NCBI GenBank assembly: GCA_021399435.1
Contig: JAJTUP010000012.1
Coordinates: forward strand, 1,302,001-1,366,000
Source: Diaporthe sp. PMI_573
Taxonomy: Eukaryota; Ascomycota; Sordariomycetes; Diaporthales; Diaporthaceae
Length of the DNA: 64,000 nt
Direction of reading: 5' to 3'
Below the pieces are notes generated by a model. It ran no database searches and was not told where the DNA came from. It saw only the letters and a list, made by a program, of their open reading frames with translations. The translations under genes were made by a program, and so were the position numbers. Below are positions 35,475 through 48,000 of this stretch, piece after piece; position 1 is the first letter of the stretch, and every line of letters begins with the position of its first letter.

Positions 35475-37329
35475 TGTGACTTGTTAGATCTTCCAGAGAA
35501 TCTTGAAGTAACAGAAATGTATATCAATGAATTTCGACCGAACTAGCGGTTGAAGACACACGCAGAAGAGAATGTAAATAGCTGGATAGAAAGAGAAGTC
35601 GAAACGAGGGCTTGATGGAAATGCAATGATGCCAAACGGGAAACCAGATGTGCCAGGCCCACGATATATGTAGAATATATACACACGCCCGATCCAGGCA
35701 TCGACATGGTTCGGTAACGATCTGGTGTGCTTGCAGCGAAACAATGATTCCCTGAATGTGGGAGCACTTGCACGCCAAGATGTCAGTTGGAAGTATGCCC
35801 AAGGCTATGAGCCCCTTCAATGGCGATCATACCTGGGGCGGGCGCGTTGTGAGGTGTGCCACGAAGTCTCATGACAGCACCGGGAGGAAACAGAGCCTTG
35901 TCGCCAAGGCGGGAGGGGAAGAGTCCATCGGATGGTGAGATGCCATGGCCGGGAAGCCTGCGAGGTGACGATGCAGAGCGCGCTAAGGGCACAGTGGCAA
36001 CCATTCGGTGAAGCCACGCTGGTGTGCTGGCGGGTCCCAAAGCACAAGAAGCGTGCAATTTCAGCTCGTCTCAGCTGCGAACTTAGGTTGAGCTGCGTAG
36101 AGATGAGACTTGAAGATGCGCCAACCCGCTGTTGACCGTTGACAGCCAGTGCTTGCCGCCCATCAGCGGGAGGTCGGCCGTGGGCCACGTTCAGAATACG
36201 GCCAAGAAAGGGCGAAGGGTAGATACACCGGTAGCGAAAGAGCATGGGAACGTTCCATCCCGATCTTGGCAGGCGGTGGGCCTAGCACTATACCCAGTGT
36301 TGGTGCCCTTGATGAGGCTGGCAAGACGGGTTGACACGAAACCCATCCCTCCCGCAAGCGACTTTAGCCAGACGCATTCTCAGGCCCAGAAGTCTCGGAA
36401 GCCGAGTGTGAGGCGCCATAGGACGACGGCCAGCAGGGGTAGATGTCGGCTCGCGGAGCGAAGAGACGACTTGGCAAGGCGTTGAGCGCGCTTGCGAGCA
36501 GCTCAGAAATAGAAGAGCCGCAGAAGTTTGGGTGCATCAAACTTGGCCTTCCTGAGCGTGTCTGACAACGAGCGCGGCAAACCCAGACTAGTCGGTCCAG
36601 TCTGCCATCTGCCAGTCCATAAGCGCGATCCTCAGGCAGAGAGAGCCCATGCGCAATATGATGGGCGGACGATCAGACCCAGATGGGATGAAGTTGAGTT
36701 GAGTTTGCGAGCCGCTCCGGGATCGAGAAGCCAAGCAAGTGATCCCAATGATGTGCTGAAGCTTGGCCTGACCCGCTGGCCCGCAGGCAGACAGACCCCA
36801 GCTGCCCCTAGACCCCTAGACCCCTAGGCCCCTAGGCCCCTAGGCCATTGGCTCCGCCCTCGCTTAATCATCGTCAACGTCCACCATGAGACACATTCGT
36901 CTGACCATGGTTTGATCTGCCAAACTTCCCCAAACTTTTCAATCCACCAGATGAACACGCATCTTGGAACCATACACCATGTATAGCCATCTTGGTCCTC
37001 GCTTGTTGCATGCACAATACCCCCAAGAGACTTGGCAGCCCCTACCTCAGCTCTGCCGAGCTTCCTCGCACTCCTCAGATCCTCAGGAGGGAGATTGATC
37101 CAAGCGGGTGTCACGATGTGATGCACCGAGCGGCCGTCACCGCCATACCAGTCGGCTGGGCCAGTCTCAAGCCTACACCACCGCCCATTCGTGTGCTCTA
37201 TATCTCTTCTTCGGATGCGCGGGCCGTAATATTGACTTCAGGGGCTCGAGAGCGCTTCAAGACTTGCTTGCCGACGAAGTTTGAACACACATGTGTTTAG
37301 CATTATGGCACAATGGCACGCTGGCGCCT
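35475..37329. other. Intergenic, no gene seen
   Basis: About 1.85 kb contain no convincing ORF. The only clear structure is the CCCCTAGR octamer array at 36805-36846. Confidence 0.5.
36805..36846. repeat. Tandem octamer array CCCCTAG(A/G) x5
   Basis: Five copies of an 8-bp unit run head to tail, two ending in A and three in G. It contains CCTAGG palindromes. It is not the fungal telomere repeat (CCCTAA). Confidence 0.9.
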
Positions 37330-37352
37330 TCAGCAGAATCGCTGAAGGCGCC
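37323..37352. repeat. Perfect 12-bp inverted repeat at amidase stop codon
   Basis: The arms GGCGCCTTCAGC (37323-37334) and GCTGAAGGCGCC (37341-37352) are separated by six bases. On the minus strand the stop TGA (37332-37330) lies inside one arm, so the mRNA would fold into a GC-rich hairpin across the end of the amidase reading frame. Confidence 0.95.
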
Positions 37353-39048
37353 TGGAATCTGCGACATCCCTTGTGCGTGTCAAGCTCTCCAGAACAGCGC
37401 CGATCCGTAGCAGACTGGCCTCTGAGAAACTGTCTCCAATGACCGAGATTCCATACCTGTCGCAAGTGTCAGCAAGACGGCATGAGCGCACGAGTTTGGG
37501 TATCTCACGGCATGTTTAGCCCCTCTTCCACTAGGTTTCCCGTGTCGTTATATTTCACCTCCAGATCTGCAGTTTGATAGCCCAGTGGGACCGTGATCTG
37601 CGGGAAACCGCCACAAGCTGCGAAATAATTTGCCGGCGCTTCGGATGGAACGACGATGGCGTCCAAGGAGAACTCAGTGAGTGCCCCCTTGATCCCGCCG
37701 TCGCCTGCCAGGTATGCCCTCACTCCCTGGGCGTCCTTATACTTCGCAGAGCTCGCCACTCGAGAAACAGCTTGCTCAAGGCATTCGACATTCCTTTCAG
37801 GGTACTCTTCGCCCTCCGTGTTTTGGACAAAGCTGCATATGTCCTCAATGGCCTGTAAGTTGTATGGATTGTGCGTCAGCTTGCGAAGGTAGTCCGAAAT
37901 AGCAACATTGAAATCCCCAGCCATAGCGTCCAACCTCTCTGCTGACGACAGTTCGTCAAAAATCGCCTGGCCGGGGAAATCAAACTCAATCACCTTTGCA
38001 ACCCGTGCCCTGATCAGGTCAACCACGTCCCAGAATGTCTTGAGAATCTCGTCGGATTCAACTTGATCGACTGGATTGCGGGGGACACCGATCCGGAAGC
38101 CTGATATGTCTGTCTGTTCGCAGACTTCCGGAAAGTTCGGGATGAGCTCGAACGGGATGAGGTTTGTCTTGGTATCTTCTTCATCTTTCCCGGCGATGAC
38201 ACCCAGCATGGTAGCCGCATCTTTTACAGTTCTCGCCATAGGTCCGACAGTATCCTGCTCCTGGGATATAGGAATAACCGAGGCACGCGAGACCAAACCT
38301 GTCGTCGTCTTGATGCCGACGACGTTGTTCCTCCCGGCAGGGCTTATTATGCTGCCCGATGTCTGATTCGCCTCTGATTAGCAATGTACTGAGCAGTATG
38401 CTTACGCTGCTTCTCGACTTACCTCGGTGCCCAATGCCAAAACACATAACCCAACATCGACGCCCACGCCACTCCCACTACTGCTCCCACCCGGATTTTG
38501 CTTGTCGTGGTACGCCCCGTAGGTCTGTCCTCCTCGGGCACTCCAGCCACTGTCGCTCGGCTGGGACCGGAAGTTTGCCCACTCGGAGCAGTTCGACGTC
38601 CCGAGGATGACGACCCCGGCAGCTCTGAGCTTGGTAACGGCGGGATTCTCGCGCTTGGGCTTGCAGCCTAGCAGGGCTAGAGACCCGGCGGTCGCTTCAA
38701 GGTCCTCGTTGGTGACGATGTTGTCTTTTATTAAGATCGGTACGCCGTGGAGAGGGCTGTGTATGATCAGCGGGATGCTTGTAGTTGAGCCAGCTTGCTT
38801 CGCGGTCCAAGGGACTGTGCTTACCCTCGCCGCCCAGAGCGCTTCAGCTCGTCATCCAAGGCCGTTGCGATCGAAATGGCAGCCGGGTTTACCTGCAAAA
38901 CCGCATGGAGCAATGGGTTCAATTGCTCAATGCGGGCGAGGTGAGCTTCGGTCAGTTGTTTGACGGTGAAATCACCACGGTCAAGGCCCTGGGCGACCTG
39001 CTGCAGGTTGAGGCTTGAGAGAGGGGTAATCATGTTGAATGCCCTCAT
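37330..39048 (-). CDS. Amidase-signature family protein
   Basis: The model has four exons: 39048-38825, 38756-38423, 38362-37509 and 37456-37330. Introns are 68, 60 and 52 nt; all phases close, giving 512 aa. The protein has the Ser-cisSer-Lys triad of amidase-signature hydrolases: Lys85 in PILIKDN, Ser at 166-168 in NPGGSSSGS, and the nucleophile Ser190 in GTETSGSI. PLHGVPILIKDN and EGLNMPYGISVIG are further family marks. Such enzymes hydrolyse carboxamides; the substrate is unknown. There is no signal peptide, so it is probably cytosolic. The final exon encodes 42 residues and its stop codon sits in a perfect hairpin. Fungal relatives are often annotated as glutamyl-tRNA amidotransferase A-like, but that role is not implied here. 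Confidence 0.92.
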
Positions 39049-40053
39049 GCGCCGTATATCTTTGGTGAAGCTCAGAGAACAGGTCAGGATCTCAAGATGG
39101 TAAGTGATTGCTACCTGGTCGGACCGTGTAGCACCGACGCCCTAGATGCCCAAGTGTTGCAGTTGGAGCAGTCATCTGGGATGAACGGCGCTATCCAATG
39201 CGAGGCGAGGCATGCAAGGCTGCGAGGTGGCAGTTGCTGCTCCCCACCTTGTTGAAGAAACCTCCCAATGCATCAAAGACCCATGGCGCGGAAGGCGCAT
39301 AGCAGCTCTCCGAGGCTGGGAAACTTGGAAGATGGCAAGCCTGACCATTTTGTCCTCCGAGGGCACTGCGTTGCCTGGGAAGGAGCGTCTCGCAGACACA
39401 AGGACATGCTTCGTTAGCATATTTCATGCTAATTCGGCAGTGCGCGTGTTAGTCCTCTGCGTATTCTGCTTCCTCCAAGCAGTCCGACTCTGCTCGAAAC
39501 GGCGGGCTCAACTTACCCACGCAACATCGTCACAACCAGAGGCGCCGGTCGACAGCTTGTTTCAACCCAGCCTCTGACATCGGCATGTCAAGAGAACTTT
39601 CAAGAAGAATTCCTCACCGTCCGCTCGGTCGGCAATGGCATCGCTCATCAAGGGTTGAGTTCTCGTGCAAAGAGGCTCGCTGAGCAGTGCATCTTGTCAG
39701 TCAGGCATCATAATGTCCGCAGGTGAGATTTGGCACCACGCTTCGAGATAAGGCTGCCGTCTGAAAAGCTTAAAAGGAGATATCCTGGCATGAGGCTGGA
39801 TATTACGGCTGCTAACCAGGATGGGCATGCCCAAAGCACCCACCCCCTCCAGCTTGGCAACCTTAGATGGCCGCTTGGGCACACGACTGTGATGCCAGAC
39901 TTCACCCTGCTTGATGTTCGGATCCTGTTCCTCAAGTGCTTTTCATTCAAACCGGTACTCATTAACTTCGTCAGCCCACAGGAGGGCTTCTCGGCTTATA
40001 CGGAACTGTCATGAGCACTCGAGCCCAGGACGAGCTTTGTAAGGCGAGCCATC
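39049..40053. promoter_or_regulatory. Divergent intergenic region
   Basis: About 1 kb between the amidase (-) and the surface protein (+) must contain both promoters. No ORF with coding character and no recognisable operator are present. Confidence 0.45.
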
Positions 40054-41352
40054 ATGACCGCGAAGGCAGGTAGTCCATTGTCTGTTCTGAGCTTCATATT
40101 CTTGTTCGCGGCTGGTCGCTCGGAATCACCGCAGCCTCACCTCGACCCACGTCTTGACCATATGCCCCTCGGACTGCCCAACCTGCCTCCTGGGCTCTTC
40201 ATCACTTACACCGGCGTCCTGACGGGCTCCTTCCAACTCAATTCGTCCAATTCCCCTTTCGATGCAGCACAATGCGCCGGCGGCAGTGGAACCTATTTTT
40301 TTACTGACACGGAAAATTCGACCGTGAGGGTTGGTATCAATCCGCCATCGCTCGATCCCAACCCAATTTTATTCATGATCCAACAAGGCGGCCCGACACT
40401 CCCGCCGCTGGGCCCAGGGCCAGAGACAGCCTCGCCAACACCAACACAGGCTCCCACCGGGCCAGCCAGCTCAATGACATGGACCCCATCCTTCACCTTA
40501 GGCAGGCCGACTGTGCTGCCCATTCCGATATTCTCAGCCGTCCCAAGAGCCCTCCACCGAGAGTCCGGAACCTTGGATATCAGACAAGAGGCAGCGGACC
40601 CCGTCCTGCCGCCCGGGACCACTAGCTCCGGAGGCTTCAAGAACCTCCTCTTCGCCTCTCTGTATACCATCTGCACGCAAGACTCCAGGCCATGCGGCAT
40701 GATCCGCACAGCGGACGAGAGCGAAGCAGCTTATAATCCACTGCGCATGCTAGATCTCACCTCCCCTGGCCTGCTGAGCGCGACAGCATCTGGGGCTGAC
40801 GCAGGGGCATCATACACCCTGCGAGGTGACCAGTCGACATGGGTAGGTAACGACACGATCGAGTGGTCCGGACTGGAGTTTTCCCCGCCGGCCAACTACA
40901 CGTCCACCAGCGACCCTGCGGAGCCAGAAGCATGCACGGCATATCGCTACCCGCCGCTGGTGTGGAACACCACCACCCCTTTCACATACGAACTCACCTT
41001 CTCCAACACGTCCGTCACGGTATCGCTCGTCCTCTCCGCGCCGCTGGGGACAGCAACACTGCGGCTCGAGGGGGCACGCATCGTGGGCAGCATGGACGGG
41101 CGGGTCGCGGATGACTCTGCTGATGCGATCCAGGTCGGCGCAGGGGCGGGAGGCGTGCCGAGATGGTCGTTTACAAACGGGACTGGATTTCACTTTGATG
41201 GGCTTGTCCCCGTGGCGAATGGCTCTGTTGCGGACGGTGGGCTTTTTAACGGGCAGAACGGGCTGAGTAGCGGTGCGGCAGTTGTGTGGGCTGGTTGGAG
41301 CGGTTGGGTTTCCGTTTCCGTTGCTTTTGTTTTTGCTGTATTGTTGATGTGA
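40054..41352 (+). CDS. Secreted, probably GPI-anchored surface protein
   Basis: The intronless gene encodes 432 aa. The N-terminus (PLSVLSFIFLFAAGRSES) fits a signal peptide. The C-terminus is a hydrophobic tail preceded by small residues (LSSGAAVVWAGWSGWVSVSVAFVFAVLLM region), the layout of a GPI attachment signal. About nine N-glycosylation sequons are present (for example NSSN, NSTV, NDTI, NYTS, NTTT, NTSV, NGTG, NGSV). A central Pro/Thr-rich segment (GPGPETASPTPTQAPTG) probably forms a linker. Paired Cys residues (CTQDSRPC) occur in the core. There is no catalytic motif I recognise; it may be a cell-wall protein. Confidence 0.8.
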   Translation: MTAKAGSPLSVLSFIFLFAAGRSESPQPHLDPRLDHMPLGLPNLPPGLFITYTGVLTGSFQLNSSNSPFDAAQCAGGSGTYFFTDTENSTVRVGINPPSLDPNPILFMIQQGGPTLPPLGPGPETASPTPTQAPTGPASSMTWTPSFTLGRPTVLPIPIFSAVPRALHRESGTLDIRQEAADPVLPPGTTSSGGFKNLLFASLYTICTQDSRPCGMIRTADESEAAYNPLRMLDLTSPGLLSATASGADAGASYTLRGDQSTWVGNDTIEWSGLEFSPPANYTSTSDPAEPEACTAYRYPPLVWNTTTPFTYELTFSNTSVTVSLVLSAPLGTATLRLEGARIVGSMDGRVADDSADAIQVGAGAGGVPRWSFTNGTGFHFDGLVPVANGSVADGGLFNGQNGLSSGAAVVWAGWSGWVSVSVAFVFAVLLM

Positions 41353-42171
41353 TGTTCGCCGATGTCGATGATGGCGCCGCGTGGGCTTGCTTGTATGGTT
41401 GCTTCCAATAGGTGAGCGGTGACAGGTCGTCGTGGAGTTTAGTATTTTGCTTTTGCGTTGGGTCTCGTACCGGTGGGCTTGGTCTTTCATCATATTGGGC
41501 GGTGTATTTCTAAAGTATCGATTCAACCTTCGTTTGAAGCAGGTAAGAAGATATCAGCAATGACTCCTATATCCGATGCACCAGTCAGCGCCTCCAGCAG
41601 GTTGATTTCCCGTGATCGAATAGTCCAAGGGCGGAGCAGTCTGCTTAGGCTGGATGAGATGCTACATGGCAAGCCTGAAGGCTTGTTGGGCCGAGACACG
41701 AAGTCTGGCTGGGCGGCAATTTGCTCGTCAGGCCCAGGCTTGACAACTGGTCGTGAGGCTCTTGGTGCAGTGGGAATAGCATGAATCGTCAGTAGAGGCG
41801 AGTTCACCGAGCGTTTCTTCGCAATACAGTTTATTATCAAACAATACCTCGAAGTGAAGTGTTGCAAGATGAACAGGCCGCGAGGCCAGATCAACCAGCT
41901 TCCAAAGTCCTGCCCGAGATTGCGTATCATCGTAAGTCGTCATCAATCCAAACTTCCAAAAACAAAAAAAAGGTATCCCTGGTATTCCCCCAAAGGTATC
42001 GGTGACCACACCTGCCCTCTCATTAGTGACACATTTCCTGGCCCAATGCCCGTATAGTAGTATAGCATAATCAAACAATCATGAACCCTTCACTCGCCCA
42101 CCCGCCTCCTCCCAAGGTCTTCAGGAAAACGCAAGCCTGACCTCCTCCACGCGGCCGCCGGGGGGATGCTC
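41353..42171. other. Convergent intergenic region
   Basis: About 820 bp of 3' flanks; no gene seen. Confidence 0.5.
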
Positions 42172-43026
42172 CTAGACATAGACGCGGCGGTGCGAGTGGG
42201 AGCTGCGCCTCCGGCTGCCGTGCCTGCTGCTGGAGCTGTGCCTGCGATGGCCCCGGCGCGAGTAGTGCGTCTCGCGGTAGTACTTGGTGTCCTTGCCGAC
42301 GCGGTCGCCGTGGAACCAGGCCAGCACGGCGGTGAAGAAGAAGAAGATGCAGTTCATGATGCCGAAGGCGAAGCAGGCCTTGAGCATGGCGCACGTCTTG
42401 TTGGTGTCGACGTCGACGCCGTTGCCGTTGAAGGTCCCGAAGGGCCCAAAGTCGACGTCGTAGCTCGTGCCCCTGATGCTGGTGCAGTTGGCGCCCGCGA
42501 TGAACCGGAGGTAGTAGACTGCTGCGATGAAGGCGCCGACGAATCCTGTACGAGGGAGGGTTTGCATTAGTCGGCTGGGCATGAGCAGAAGTGTCTGGGG
42601 AACAAGGTACTGCGCGCCTGGTGATTTAATGGGAGTGGTCGTACCGAGATCAATTACTGCGACAAATAGCGCATTAGAGCTACTCCTGTGGTAGGAGAAG
42701 AGGGTGAATATAGCCCACGCCAGGGCTAACACTGATACTATGAATAATATCAAGATGTAGTTTGGCGTCAACTGGTTGGCCTTGACATAGCCATCGACGA
42801 AGTAGGCCAGCATGCCCATGGTGGGGATCTGTTCAGGGCGCGAAGACACTCATGTCAGCTGGGGCAATTCATGAAGGTTTGCGACCCGCAGCAGATGACA
42901 CACAGGTGCGCCTCTGCGACTGCGCAACGTGAATGCGCCGAGGCCGCAAGTAGAATGAGAGCTTACCAGAGTGACGATCTCCAGGAATCGCCAGAAGACG
43001 AAACCAATGGTGAAAAGGACTGCCAT
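42172..43026 (-). CDS. MARVEL-domain four-TM membrane protein
   Basis: The model has three exons: 43026-42967, 42828-42645 and 42545-42172. Introns are 138 nt (GTAAGC...AACAG, branch CTGAC) and 99 nt (GTACGA...TACAG, branch CTAAT); the product is 205 aa. Four transmembrane helices are visible: around residues 3-32, 43-66, 70-92 and 125-150, in the order and spacing of MARVEL proteins (Nce102-like), with an extracellular loop bearing a Cys pair (NCTSIRG, NKTCAML). The cytosolic tail is strongly basic (Arg/His/Ser, RRGHRRHSSSSRHGSRRRSS). Family members organise plasma-membrane domains or vesicle membranes. The short first exon encodes 20 residues of TM1. Confidence 0.85.
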
Positions 43027-45023
43027 GATGAACAACGAGTCTGCGTCGACTTGGGCTGGTTGGGTGGTTCGCAAGTCGTGAAGAGCGGTGCGTGCAGTTG
43101 CGGTTCTCGTGGGGTTTTAAGGTTTCCCAAGAGAGTTGCGCAAGCAGATGCAGCGAGGAAGAGGGATCGAGATTCCTCAGCGCAGGATGACGAGCAGATT
43201 GGATTATTCTGGGACGGGCGGTCGCAGGTCTGGCCGGAAGCAAGTGGACAGGAACAGGACAAGAAGTGGCGCCTGAAGACAAGATTCGGTGGAGTTCTGG
43301 CTGCAGGGAATAGAAGTACAAAAGTCGGGTGGCAGGGCGACCAGACGAGGGTTGAGGGTTGATGATGCAGAGGGCCCTTGTACCCCGGCCTAGAAGAACA
43401 ACAACACCAACCAACGTTGGCCGGTCGGAGCTGATGGGATGGTTGGGCAGGGGTGGTTCCCAGTTTCGACGAGGTCTGAGAAGGTTGCGTCGATGGGAGG
43501 GCCCTGCTTGCTTGCTCGGCTCTAGGGTCAGCGAGGCAGAGAGGGTGTGGGATTTGGGGAGGGAACAACGAGGGGAGGCACTTGATTCGGGGAATTGTTT
43601 TGGACCTGCTTGCTCACTGACAGACTGACTGATGATGAGCTCAAGGTGCAGCAAGCTGCAGGTGGGCGTCAGTGCACACCACCAACTTGGCCTAGATGCG
43701 ATGCAAGGCCGTCTTTTTTCCTTCGATGAGGCTTCCAAGAAGCAAACCCGCGGCACTCCCGAGTCCGCCTGTCTTGGGCCTTGCAACCGTGTGACGTAGC
43801 TGATCGCCGGCTCGATTGCTGTTTTGGTACCACAGCTTCGAGAGGTGGGCGGCCAGGATCTGGGGCTGCCAGGATCTGGGGCTGCCCTGTGATCGCCTGG
43901 CAATCCGGGAGAGCGACCCGATGTAGTCGGGGCTAACAGTGTGACAGGCTGCAGCCAAACTAGAAGACTGCACTCAGCACCGGCAGTATTCTTTCAATCT
44001 GTCTGAGGCTGATGATGTTCCTTCCCCCTTCTATTCCTATTCGTTCTGCCTGGGCCTGGTGGTGTACCTGCTGCCCGCCCGGCACCCCACGTTCCAACCA
44101 TATGGAAAACGGGAGTGGAAATCCGCGGGGCTGGTCGACAGCAGACGGGTGGGACGGTGGAGCCTGGGGGTCTCATCAGGCCCAAGCTCCCAAGATCCCG
44201 GACCCCACTAGCCTACGTTTTTAGCACCCGCGTGGGTCGCCGGGAGGCTGGGGATGGCACCCCAAAACTCCAAGGTCACCCAACCTGCCAACGGTCAACC
44301 AAGATGCTGCAAAACTTGGAATCCACCGTGCCATGGCTCTGCCCGGTAGGTTCAGGGCTATCTGAAACAGATCGTCACAGGTGCAGTGTAGCTCCTCTGG
44401 CAGCCCAGCTCAGCTCAGCCCAGCTTTTCTCAGCTCGTCCTGGTGTGACCAGTTGCGAGATGCCCTTCGTCACACCGCGGCTAAAACCGGCACCCACCAC
44501 AAGTGCTTCACTTCCTGCGTCTGCCTGTAAAGGATTAGGCACGACTGAATTGTATGGGGAGGAGAGTCTTTTCTCATCCCGGAGTGACCAGTTCTTATTT
44601 CCTGCAGAAGGCTGCCTTATCTATTCGTGTTGCCGTGCCCACGTTTTGTCTCTTGTCTCTCGGCCCATCCATGTGGCATCAACATGGCATAGCGTGCATG
44701 ACATAGCACGGCACACGCATTCTTGACCTAGAGCCAGGGAACGTGCAAGGGAAGCAGACCCCTACAAGAGGTATTCCGACGGATGATAACATAAGCACTG
44801 GGTGGGCAAATTTACGACCAGACTTGCGTTAGAAATAAAAAGATTAACCCACCACTTCGGTCTGGATTGTCCCATCACAGATTGCACTATCTCGATGTAG
44901 ATCCCCCTTGATACCAGATATTGACCGTGTTATCCAAGAAAACCTTACCAGGATCCGAGAATCCCCACCCCGCAATTTTGATAATATGAACGTTATAATA
45001 TCCCATGCCCACAGCATCCTTCC
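43027..45023. other. Intergenic, gene-poor
   Basis: About 2 kb contain no convincing ORF. A perfect 16-bp tandem duplication lies at 43852-43883 (GCCAGGATCTGGGGCT twice), and an AGCTCAGC-rich patch at about 44405-44440. The left part is the MARVEL gene promoter. Confidence 0.5.
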
Positions 45024-48000
45024 CTACCCCTGCCGAGGAATGATATCATCCACATCCAGCTCATCAAAGTCCTTAATAGCCTGCGCGACGCTGCTCGTCT
45101 CGCTCGGGCTTAGCAGCGGCCGGCTGTTCCTCCTCCTCACCCATTGCTGATCGTCGCTGTCCTCCCCGCCCTCCTTGACGGCCCCGAAGCTCTCCTTGCG
45201 GGAGCTCGACCCCTCGCGCCGCCGCGTCCTCCCGGACGAGTCCACCGCCGTGGAGATGTGAAGCTTGCCCCAGTCGCGCCCCACCTTGATAGGCCACTCG
45301 CCGCCGCCGCCGCCGTTGCCGAGGCCCTCCTCCATCTCATCGAGCCGCGTCGACGAGCCGTGGCTGGCCAGCGCCCCTCCGCCCCGCCGGCTCCCGAGCG
45401 TCTCCGTGCTGTGCGACACCCCCCGCAGGCCGGTTCTCGACGACGCCTTGCTCGTCCGGCCCCCTTGCAGCGGCGCCGTGGTTACGGAGGATGACGTCGA
45501 CATGTGCAGCCACGACGAAGTAGTGGTCCCCGCGTCACTCAGCGCGTCATAAGACGTCGTGCTCCCGGCGTAGCTGGTGCCGGGGTAGTAGCCGCGGCTC
45601 TGCCCGCTGGCGCTCGGTGCGCGGCTCGACTGGGCCGATGCGCCGCGGCCGCCGACCCCCGACAGCGTAGCAGACAGCGGAGGGTGCGGCGGCTGAGCGA
45701 ACGAGTACCCGTGTCTCGTGTCGATGGGCGAGTTGTCGTCGGACGCCTGGCTGTCTACTCCGCCCTCCTCGCTTGCCGACGTGTTGCTGTTGTTCCACGT
45801 CCGCGGCGCGAGCCAGCAGTACGAGAGCTCGTGGGACGCCTCCTGCGGCTGGATGCTGGGGGCTTGCTTGCCCTTCTTCGCCCACGGTGGGAGCCTCGCG
45901 CCCTTGAGGCGGGGTCCCAGGTGGTAGTCCACGCCATCCGAGTACCGCACTATCGGTGCATCGGCTGACACACTTGCCAGAGTCTGCAGGACGCCGTAGA
46001 TCAGGATCCATCGGCCCCTCCGGGCGAGGCTCGGATCGATCTCGCCAACCCGGTCGGTCTTCTCGAACTTGACAAAAGCATCGATCAGATCGGTCTGTGC
46101 GAAGTCGCTGCCGAGGATGTAGACGTTGGTGGCCTCGGTGTAAGCCAACTGGATGCGCCGCTCCACAGCTCCTGGGCGCTGAGGGCCACCTCCGCTAGCT
46201 GGCATGGTCTCGCTGCCGGTCTTGCTTCGCTTCCTTCCTTTGCTATTGGCACCCAAAGCTGCCACGTTGGCCGCCGGCGGGATCGACTCGGGCACGAGCG
46301 GATACGGGTGGGGAATGTGAGGATAGCGCTGTTTGTTGTCATATTCGATGAGGACGTCAGTCATTGGCAGCTCATCACTGTCCGCCTCAAACGCCTTGTT
46401 CCCACTTTCTGACACCATGAGCCACTTCCTCGAGGATCGTGTCTCGGACCCATCCCACACGATATCGCGATTGACGAGATAGTCGTACAGTGTACCGAAG
46501 TCCTTCTGCAGGGCCTGAACTACCGTCCGCGTGAGCCACAACGGCTCGTCGCTCTCATCAGAGATAACCGCGTCAGGAGGTGGCGGCGGTGGCCAGCGCC
46601 CCCATGAGCTTCGGTAGTACGACAGAAAGAACCGCTGCAGCCGGTCGGCACTCGCCTTTGCCGGGCTGGCCACGACTGGCCCAGAGGCTGGCGATATATA
46701 TGAGAGTGACGGTGGCCACATATCCTCAAACGAGAAGGCAGCGAGTGGTTCCTCTGCAGCCTGTACTCGAAGGTGCATCTCCAGGCTTGCTCTTTCTAGA
46801 AGCGCCCTGGTGATCGGGCTGATCCTCTTGAAGTCCGGTGAGGACTCCATCAGTGTCCGCTCTCTCACGCTGCCATACATGCCGGCCACGTGTAAGAAAC
46901 TCTCACGCCAGCCCTCCTCCCACCGGATTTTGGGGTCTTCACACCATGCCAAAAGACCGATGGCTGATTCTGCGTCATTGCGAACATCGTCAATGCCCCG
47001 CGCACCGAGGTAGGCCAAGACGGTGCTCAGATTGTCGGCCTCCGCCTGGGGCATGAATTGTTCCATACGCGAATGAAGATCCGAGAGGGCCTGACACAAG
47101 GAGAGCCCGACCAGGGACGCATGGTAAACTATGGCAAACACGTTGCGAACGGAAACGTTGAATCGGATTTGTTCGGTCTTGCTCGCGTGAGAGGGCGGAG
47201 AGAAAAATATCTCGTAGCTGATCTGGCCATCTGTATTGGTGGTGATTGTGTCTTCCGAAAGGGGAGGCGTAGCTTGGCTACCGCTGCGATTGCCTGGCAG
47301 AGGTCTCTGGCCGGTCATTTGATCCCGAGCAGCTGCTGACAAACTGCTCTGCCGAGGCAGTAGCATCGGCGGTGCGCCCCTGGGCGATGGTGAGAGTGTC
47401 ATTTCGTCCTCAGTGGACCCTTCGCGGAGCATGGTGATGAGAGGCCGGGACTCAGTCGCTTCTATCACATGAGAAGACAATCTGAAGGACGGATTCGGTC
47501 GAGGATTCTGCCCCTTTTGACCCAGGTAAATCAGAACATCACCATTTGGGTCCCAGAGCTCAGGATCCTTCCGCAGCTTGTTCCACCGTTGCACTGGCCT
47601 CCCCGTTCCGATCCAACGCTTGATTTGAGGTGTCGCTGCTGGGGACGGCAGTGCAGGCAGTTTGGCCACTGGTGGCGGCGAGGCTGGCCCAAGGGATGCG
47701 TCCCATTGTGGGTCGTAGGCGTAGTTCGCATGCGGATATTGCGGCTGCTCTCGATCCTCATGTGGTGACAGCTCGGACTCGCCCGTACGAGGTTGCTGGC
47801 TTGGCCGCACAGTCGCCGAGGATTCGGGTCTGATTTCTGATGGCCTTACCACCTCCTCGCGCCTAGTCTTCTTGCCACCAAAAGTGAAGGCTTTTGCGAT
47901 TCCTTTTCGCACTTTCTCACTGTTCTGATCCATCACAGATCTCATTCCAGATTTGCTTATGCCCACGCCCGAAATATCTTCCGCCTTGATGGTGGGCTTC

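Noticed and set aside
36805..36846. Possible internal telomere repeat
   Set aside because: The unit is CCCCTAG(A/G), not CCCTAA, and both flanks are ordinary intergenic DNA.
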